Origin: Rhabditoides inermis
Taxonomy: Eukaryota; Nematoda; Chromadorea; Rhabditida; Rhabditidae
Assembly (NCBI GenBank): GCA_963966185.1
Contig: CAWZYM010000419.1
Location: 40,181-104,180 of the forward strand
Direction of reading: 5' to 3'
DNA length: 64,000 nucleotides
Numbering within the stretch: position 1 is the stretch's first letter; each line of letters starts with the position of its first letter. Below are positions 57,180-64,000 of the stretch, one piece after another. Under the pieces are notes generated by a model. The model ran no database searches. It was not told where the DNA came from and worked only from the letters and a program-made list of their open reading frames with translations. The position numbers and the translations under genes were made by a program.

Positions 57180-57787
57180 TTTTTAAATCTTGTTGATGTA
57201 GCAGTCTTGTTGGTCTTGAGATTGGTAGACACAGAGCGTGGTAGATTCGTCACTTGGTAGAGTCCAGTCCATTGGAGACGACGCACATGAAAGATTTGAT
57301 TATTGAGGTTTAAAAAAGAGAGATTAGGGAATCAGACAGAGAAAAAAACGCACCTCATAACGCCGTCATATGGTCCAGCCGGGCACTGAGAACGGATACT
57401 GGAACGCGTTATAGGCTGAAATGAGTAAAAATGAACTACGGAATTTAGGATTACGGTACGTACTAATCGATAATCGATCAATGGAAAGGGGGGAAGGTGA
57501 GTGAATATGCAACGATGCAGGGGAAGGAGAGAAAAAGGACGACCCTCGCCAAACGAGAGCCGTCGCCCAATCTCTCCCACCCCCGATATCGTTCAAAACT
57601 ACAGTCGGTACGAATCTACTGTAATCTACAGTAACCCCGACCCACATCTCTTTCCTGCTGCTCCCCGGATAGGATGGCGATGTCGGCGGCCAGCTGACAG
57701 AGCGGTAGATGCAGGTGTGATCGGCTGGAACGGTAACGTCATTATCAATCGATATTCTGTTGAAAATCAATCGATACTCAACAGAAA
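57180..57787. repeat. Conserved block, 5'-shortened copy
   Basis: Copy in the second-lineage autonomous element. It begins at TTTTAAATCTTG directly after the hairpin array and is upstream of the Rep-helicase gene in the minus direction. Confidence 0.55.
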
Positions 57788-57797
57788 GGGAGAGAGA

Positions 57798-57842
<45 letters not shown>

Positions 57843-57929
57843 TCACCTCTCTGTTCTGCAATGCCTCTCCTCCACGGCGGCAGGTGCAGGCGGCCATCCA
57901 ACGGCCGCGGCAAGTGCGGCGGGGGCAAC

Positions 57930-58350
57930 AGCTCCCGGACGGCGGCAGCAGGGGCGGCGGGTCCGGGGCGGGAGCAGCAGCACACGGCCCGGTAGCAGGG
58001 CAGGGGCAGCCGGACGGCGGCAGCAGGGGCGGCGGGTCCGGGGCGGGAGCAGCTTCAGCCCGGCCCGGCAGCAGGGGCAGGGGCAGCCGGACGGCGGCGG
58101 CAGGGGCGGCGGGTCCGGGGTCGGCGGGTCCGGGGCGGCGGGTCCGGGGCGGCGGGTCCGGTACTACAGTAAGCTACGGTAACTACAGTATCCCCTCCCC
58201 CCTCCCCACCTGCGGCTCCGGCGGCGGGCGGCGGGTCCGGGTGCGGCGGCGGCGGGTCCGGGGCGGGGGGGGGGGGGGGGGGGGAGCGGGTCCGGGGCGG
58301 GGCGGCGGCTCCGGGTCGGGGAGGGGAGGGGGAGGGGGGAGGGGAGTAGC
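57930..58350. repeat. GC-rich minisatellite with long G-run
   Basis: Two to three 77-bp-family units, then short GGTCCGGGGCGGC repeats, CTACAGTA-rich sequence and an uninterrupted G-run near 58267-58284. A related shorter G-run lies in the repeat copy near 58664-58679. Confidence 0.7.
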
Positions 58351-58551
58351 TGGCGACCGCCCAGCACGGCTGCCGCAGCATCAACTGACCACTCACCCCC
58401 CGTCATTCCTTACCTCACCTTTCGCCACGCCCACTTCATTATGCCGGCATGCAAATGAAGCATTCCCGCCACCGCGCGCGCGGTGCACGCTAATTCTCCT
58501 AATTTATTCCTTGCGGAGAAAATTGCCTTCCCACTCTCTAGTAATCTATGA

Positions 58552-58946
58552 GTAACCGGTACTACAGTAAGCTACGGTAACTACAGTATCCCCTCCCCCC
58601 TCCCCACCTGCGGCTCCGGCGGCGGGCGGCGGGTCCGGGTGCGGCGGCGGCGGGTCCGGGGCGGGGGGGGGGGGGGGGGAGCGGGTCCGGGGCGGGGCGG
58701 CGGCTCCGGGTCGGGGAGGGGAGGGGGAGGGGGGAGGGGAGTAGCTGGCGACCGCCCAGCACGGCTGCCGCAGCATCAACTGACCACTCACCCCCCGTCA
58801 TTCCTTACCTCACCTTTCGCCACGCCCACTTCATTATGCCGGCATGCAAATGAAGCATTCCCGCCACCGCGCGCGCGGTGCACGCTAATTCTCCTAATTT
58901 ATTCCTTGCGGAGAAAATTGCCTTCCCACTCTCTAGTAATCTATGA
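58552..58946 (-). mobile_element. 395-bp Helitron 5'-end fragment
   Basis: A near-perfect repeat of about 58157-58551, comprising only the 5' end of an element (TC at 58945-58946). Instead of CTAG it stops just after a CTACAGTA-rich, hairpin-prone stretch (CCGGTACTACAG at 58555 on) followed by TTAC and directly by the next TC. The two copies differ mainly in G-run length. It looks like an aborted copy or a unit with a false 3' end. Confidence 0.65.
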
Positions 58947-59832
58947 CTAGCATCGACGAACTTGGTAGGCAAATGGAGCATGCTTCTGAGGGGGCGGCGC
59001 TCGTACTACCGTATGCTCGCCGCTGCGCGACTCGCTCGGGGAGCGACGGGAGAGACGCGCGTGCTCGCCGCTGCGCGGCTCGCTCAGCGTACTGTAGCTA
59101 CCGCAGTATGCCTGTAGCGACAGTCGCGCAGTTGGCGTCGCGCGCGCACTTTCGCCTCTCGTAGTTGGGTTTTTTGCGGAAAATTTGCGATTCCCGACGC
59201 TTTCTCTCGGCAACTTTTGCGTTATGCGACGTTCAAATAAAGGAATTACGCTTCTCGAATTACTCTCCGGACCGCCACCATCTCCTGGTCATTCGAAATT
59301 GCGTGCAAGAACGGTGGGGTGTGGCAGATGGCACGTTTGCATTCCAATATGTTTTCACAAATTCGAATGCTGTCTGAGTTGAGTTGTTTTGTTGTGTCTG
59401 CATCATCACCAGAGAACAGCACGTTCGCAACCAGCGAAATCAGCTGCAGCAAATAAAAATTTAAAAAAAAAACGAAAGATCAATCAGTACAAAATTATTA
59501 TCTTATCAATACAAAATGGATGTATGCTTGCATCCAATCCAATCAAGCAAGCTTCTCGAAAAGCGGCAGTGGAAACTCTTGTTTTCGACTCGTAGAACCA
59601 GTCGCAGCGCCGGGATTTATCAGTCATAGCGACAAATGTGCGCCGGGTTCACGGACAGCAAAGAAATTTATATCCTACAACCTTGTTGGATAGTTTGACT
59701 ATCGTTATGAAAGCGTGCGATACCAGTTCAATTTGGAAAAAAAATGTTCTGTTGAAACTTATCGGCATAATGTATTCTTTCAAAACGTTTTGTTGACTTC
59801 CAAACAATGTTTCAAAGTCAACAAAACAATCT

Positions 59833-61516
59833 GCCCAGGAGCGGATTCGATCCAACGATCGTGATATTGTCAGCCGAACGCGCTACCAGCTGAGCTACGA
59901 GTGCGCTGAGTTTGCGAACGGTTAATTCGGAAACGTCTCAAAGCTTGCAGACTGGCCTCATGAGTGCAATGCGCATTTCGTCAAATCGTCTCTCCGCACC
60001 TATCCACGATCCATTTGATCAGGCTGACATGGACGTTGTGGTGTAGTGGATAATGCGTCCGCCTCTCGATCGTGCCTCTCGAGTTCGATTCCGACGGAGT
60101 CTTTTCACATGTTTTGCCTACGCATGCAATGTCATAGTTTTGCTATCACAATGGAACATGCGACAGTCTCTATACCGACCGATATTCAAACTACCGTACC
60201 CGGGTTTGTCGTACCGGATATAGAGAAAACAGAGACGACTGCCATTCGAACGTGCTTCACTGTTCTATTTTTTTAAAAATTATTTTGTGTATGTTTTCTG
60301 ACGGCGTGCAAAGTACCGTATGCCTAATTAGAAGTACGAGCATGTGAAATTGCCAGTGAGCCTGTCTTTGATTGGCTTTCTCTCGCTCACCGTATCCGAA
60401 ATATGAACTGCAGTACCATCAGAAAAACAGAAAGAACGATTTAAAACACTTATGTTGTTGTGTTTGAAACGTATTGGCAAAACTTATGTTTTCAATGTAA
60501 TCCAAACAATGTTTCAAAGTCAACAAAACAGTCTGCCCCGGAGCGGAATCAATCGATCCAACGATCGTGAGATTGTCAGCCGAATGCGCTACCAGCTGAA
60601 CTATGAGAGCGCTGAGATCGGGAGCGGTTAGTTCCGTGACGTCTCAAAGCTTGCAGAGTGGTCTCATGAGTGCAATGCGCATTTCGTCAATTCGTCTCCT
60701 CGCACCTATCCACGATCTATTTGATCATGCTGGCATGGTCGTTGTAGTGTAGTGGATAGCGCGTCTGCCTCATGATCGTGCCTCTCGAGTTCTAATCCGG
60801 CACAGTGATTTTCGCATGTTTTGCCAAAACACGCATTGTCATACTTTTGCTATCACACTGGAAAATGCGACATCCTCTATACCGACCGTAAACAATATTC
60901 AAACTACCGTACCCGGGTTTGTCGTACCAGATGTAGAAGAAACAGAAGTGACTGCCATTCGAACGTGCTTCACTGTTCTATTTTTTTTCAAATATATTGT
61001 GTGTCTATTTTCTGACGGCGTGCAAAGTACCGTATACCTAATTAAAAGTACGAGCATGTGAATCTGCCAGTGAGCTTGCCTTTGATTGGCTTTCTCTCGC
61101 TCACCGTATCCGAAATTCAAACTGCAGTACCATCAGAAAAACAGAAAAAACGATTTAAAACACTTATGTTGTTGTGTTTGAAACGTATTGGCAAAACTTA
61201 TGTTTTCAATGTAATCCAAACAATGTTTCAAAGTCAACAAAACAGTCTGCCCCGGAGCGGAATCGATCCTACGATCGTGAGATTGTCAGCCGAACGCGTT
61301 ACCAGCTGAGCCATGGGTGCGCTGAGATTCCGAGCGGTTAATTCCGTAATGTCTCAAAGCTTGCAGAGTGGTCTCATGAGTGCAATGCGCATCTCCGCGA
61401 TAATCTCTCCGCACCTATCTACTATTCATTTTACCATGATCGCATGTGCGTTGTGGTGTAGTGGATAGCGTGTCTGCCTCATGATCGTGCCTCCCGAGTT
61501 CGAATCCGGCGCAGTG
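59833..61516. repeat. Three tandem divergent tRNA-like units
   Basis: Pairs at 59833-59904(-)/60032-60100(+), 60535-60610(-)/60738-60807(+) and 61249-61320(-)/61448-61516(+), spaced about 700-715 bp. They are more diverged than the units at 29318-30983. The second minus copy has a 4-nt insertion near the B box and the second plus copy has a damaged B box (TTCTAATCC). Confidence 0.6.
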
Positions 61517-62117
61517 ATTTTCACATGTTTTGCAACACACGCATTGTCATAGTTTTGCTATCACAATGGAACATGCGAAACATCCTCTATTCCGACCGTA
61601 TCCGATATTCAAACTACCGTACCCGAGTGTGTCGTACCGGATATAGAGAAAACAGAGACGATTGCCATTCGAGCTTCACTGTTCTAATTTTTTTCAAATG
61701 TATTGTGTGTCTGCTTTCTGACCGCATGCAAAGTACCGTATGCCTAATTTGGACAAAGCTGCAGTGCGAAAATTAGGAGTACTGTACATACAGTACCTTA
61801 CAGTAAGTGCAGTACCTTAACACTCGCGCACGCACAGCTAACAACTGGACGTGTGCACGTCACTAATCCGAAGACTCCTGCACTCCTCTCCTCCTTCTTC
61901 CTCCCCCTCCTACCCCACTCCCTCCAAATTTTCCGCCAAAACATTTGGTATTGGTTTTACGACGGCGTTCAAAGTACCGTATACCTAATACGGACCAAGC
62001 TGCAGTACGGAAATTAGGAATACTGTCCATACAGTATTCCTAAGTGAGCGCAGTACACTCGCGCGTGCAGCTAACAACTGGATGTGCGATAGATATTCAA
62101 TCGATAATCGATCGATG

Positions 62118-62194
<77 letters not shown>

Positions 62195-62217
62195 CTCTTA
62201 CACTCCTCTTCTTCTTG

Positions 62218-62255
<38 letters not shown>

Positions 62256-62413
62256 TCTCCATCTCTCTATCATCCCTCCAACTTTTCCATTACTATTTTT
62301 CCACAAACCAACTCAAACAATCCACTTCCAACTTCAAACACTTCAAACAACAAACAACAAACAAACAAACAAACACTTCAAACTTCAAACTATTTAACTG
62401 AACTCAAAACAAC

Positions 62414-63056
62414 CAGGTACGAACACTTTATCCTCACAGAACACAATCAATCTTTTTTTTAATCTTGTCGATGTAGCAGTCGTGATGGTCTTGAGACAGA
62501 CCCGTGAGCGTGGTAGATTCGTCACGTTGTAGAGTCCAGTCCATTGGAGACGACGCACATAAATGATTGGATTATTGAGGTTTAAGAAAGAGAGATTAGG
62601 GAATCAGACAGAGAAAAAACGCACCTCAGTACGCCGTCATATGGTCCAGCCGGGCACGGAAAACGAGTACAGGAACGCGTTATAGGCTGAAATGAGTAAA
62701 AGTGAAGTACGGAATTTAGGATTACGAAACGTACTAATCGATAATCGATCAATGGAAAAGGGGAAAGGTGAGTGAATATGCAACGATGCAGGGGAAAGAG
62801 AGAAAGAGGACGACCCTCTCCAAACGAGAGCCGTCTCCCAATCTCTCCCACCCCCGATATCGTTCAAATCTACAGTCGGTACGAAACTACTGTAATCTAC
62901 AGTAACCCCGACCCACATCTCTTTCTTGCTGCTCCCCGGATAGGATGGCGATGTCGGCGGGCAGCTGACAGAGCGGTAGATGCGGGTGTGGTAGTCTGGA
63001 ACATTGACGTCATTATCAATCGATTTTCTGTTGATTATCAATCGATAATCAACAGA
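62414..63056. repeat. Conserved ~640-bp block
   Basis: Full copy ending in the 11-bp palindrome TGTTGATTATC/GATAATCAACA beside a short (GA)n. Confidence 0.55.
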
Positions 63057-63738
63057 ATAGAGAGAGAGAGAGAGAGACCCTCACCTCGCTCTCAGCACGG
63101 CGGCTCCTCCACGGCGGGCGGGGGTCATGGGGAGCGGCTCCGGCAGCGGCCTCGGCAGGGGCACCGGCTGCTCCACGGCGGAAGGCGGCAGGAGGAGCGG
63201 CTCCCGGACGGCGGCCTCGACCTCGGAAGGGGCACCGTCTACTCCACGGCGGGCGGCGTCATGGGGAGCGGCTCCCGGTCGGCGGGTCCAGGGTCGGCAG
63301 GCTCCCGGACGGCAGCCTCGGCCTCGGCAGGGGCACGGTCTCCTCCACAGCAGGCGGCTGCAGGGGCAGGGGCAGCCGGACGGCGGCGGGTCCAGGGTCG
63401 GCGGGTCCGGGGCGTGAGCAGCTTCAACCCGGCCCGGCGTCGGCACGGCACCTGAAAGGGTCGGCAGGTAGGGGAAGGGAGGAAGGTACCTGTCAGCCGC
63501 CCAGCGCGGCCGCCGCCGCATCAACTGACCCTCTCACCGGTCGTCATTTCTTACGTCGACCCTGGCCACGCCCATTTCGTCTGCATTCGCGTCTGGCGCA
63601 TACGCCGGCCGTCTGACCTCATTGTCTACACCCCGATGGCACGAGATAATTTATGTTAAGTTATGCTAACCTATTCCAATGAAAATTAATGAGATTCCTG
63701 CGGAAAAAATCGCCCTCCTATTCTCAAGAAATCTATGA

Positions 63739-64000
63739 CTAGCATCAGCGAATGCTTTCTGAGGCAGGACGTGGGCGTTTTTGTGGTGGTCGCTTGGGCG
63801 AGTGCCGCGCCGGCTGCGCTGCGCGCAACCATCATGCGTCGCGCGTGCGCGTCCCTCTCTCTCACCCACTCCCCCCCTCTCGCAGTCTACCTACCGCGAC
63901 TCGCCTCTCCTCGTCAGTCGCGCTCGCGCCCTCGCGCCCGCCCTCTAACGCCCACTTTCGCCTCTCGTAGTTAGGTTTTTTGCGAGAAATTTGCGATTCC
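63739..64000 (-). mobile_element. Helitron 3' end (truncated by window edge)
   Basis: Starts with CTAG and matches 49923-50180 closely (CATCAGCGAATGC and the following roughly 250 bases). The next element is therefore probably of the second autonomous lineage. Confidence 0.7.

Larger units (their letters stand above)
49923..58551 (-). mobile_element. Autonomous Helitron, second lineage (8.6 kb)
   Basis: The 3' end is CTAG at 49923 and the 5' TC is at 58550-58551. It encodes a 1972-aa Rep-helicase protein (50696-56614) related to, but clearly diverged from, that of the 683-12520 element. Upstream of the gene is a seven-copy CACCACG/CGTGGTG hairpin array, then the conserved block (57180-57787), (GA)n, minisatellite and a long G-run. 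The 299-aa accessory gene of the first lineage is absent. The sequence beyond its 5' end is not CTAG but GTAAC (plus strand), an irregular junction. Confidence 0.8.
58947..63738 (-). mobile_element. Non-autonomous Helitron with three tRNA-like pairs (4.8 kb)
   Basis: Canonical ends (CTAG at 58947, TC at 63737-63738). It holds the 3' module, a conserved stretch to about 59720, three tandem divergent tRNA-like units (59833-61516), palindrome plus microsatellite, the conserved block and a GC-rich minisatellite. No plausible protein gene. Confidence 0.75.

Noticed and set aside
1..64000. Telomeric TTAGGC or TTAGGG tracts
   Set aside because: None seen in tandem; only isolated hexamers.

Overview
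The window looks like animal DNA, most likely nematode. The two cleanest introns are 43 and 45 bp and end in TTTAG or ATATAG. Poly(A) signals are AATAAA, the reading frames are eukaryotic, and TACTGTAG/CTACAGTA palindromes are abundant. The nematode assignment is inference; no housekeeping gene confirms it.

Almost the whole window is a head-to-tail array of Helitron rolling-circle transposons, all in minus orientation. At nearly every boundary the minus strand reads CTAG (canonical Helitron 3' end) followed directly by TC (canonical 5' end), with no host bases between. On the plus strand this is ...GA|CTAG.... Junctions fall at 682/683, 12520/12521, 24358/24359, 33072/33073, 33661/33662, 39307/39308, 39927/39928, 49311/49312, 49922/49923, 58946/58947 and 63738/63739. 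An aberrant one lies at 58551/58552 (TC present, CTAG absent) and imperfect fusions lie near 28484 and 44690.

Layout: 1-682 tail of an element. 683-12520 and 12521-24358 are two apparently identical 11,838-bp autonomous elements. Each encodes a 2032-aa fusion of an Ulp1-like protease, HUH Rep and Pif1-like helicase, plus a second, three-exon gene (299 aa) with a possible RRM-like fold, a basic stretch and a C-terminal CSIM prenylation motif. 24359-33072 is a composite non-autonomous element interrupted by about 2.8 kb of unique DNA with gene-like pieces. 33662-39307 carries a spliced gene for a 220-aa RGG-box protein. 39928-49311 is a pair of about 4.4-kb repeats, each with a captured two-exon fragment. 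49923-58551 is a second, diverged autonomous element (1972-aa protein) with its own hairpin array. 58947-63738 is non-autonomous. Short elements of 395-620 bp sit between the long ones. 63739-64000 begins another element resembling the one at 49923.

The non-coding part is built from recurring modules: a hairpin-bearing 3' end, a shared poly(A) module, divergent tRNA-like pairs, palindromes abutting (GA)n/(CT)n microsatellites, a conserved ~640-bp block, GC-rich minisatellites and a conserved 5' end. The Rep-helicase proteins are the expected engine. The non-autonomous units keep both ends and could be mobilised in trans. The array may have grown by rolling-circle copying through circle-like or read-through intermediates.
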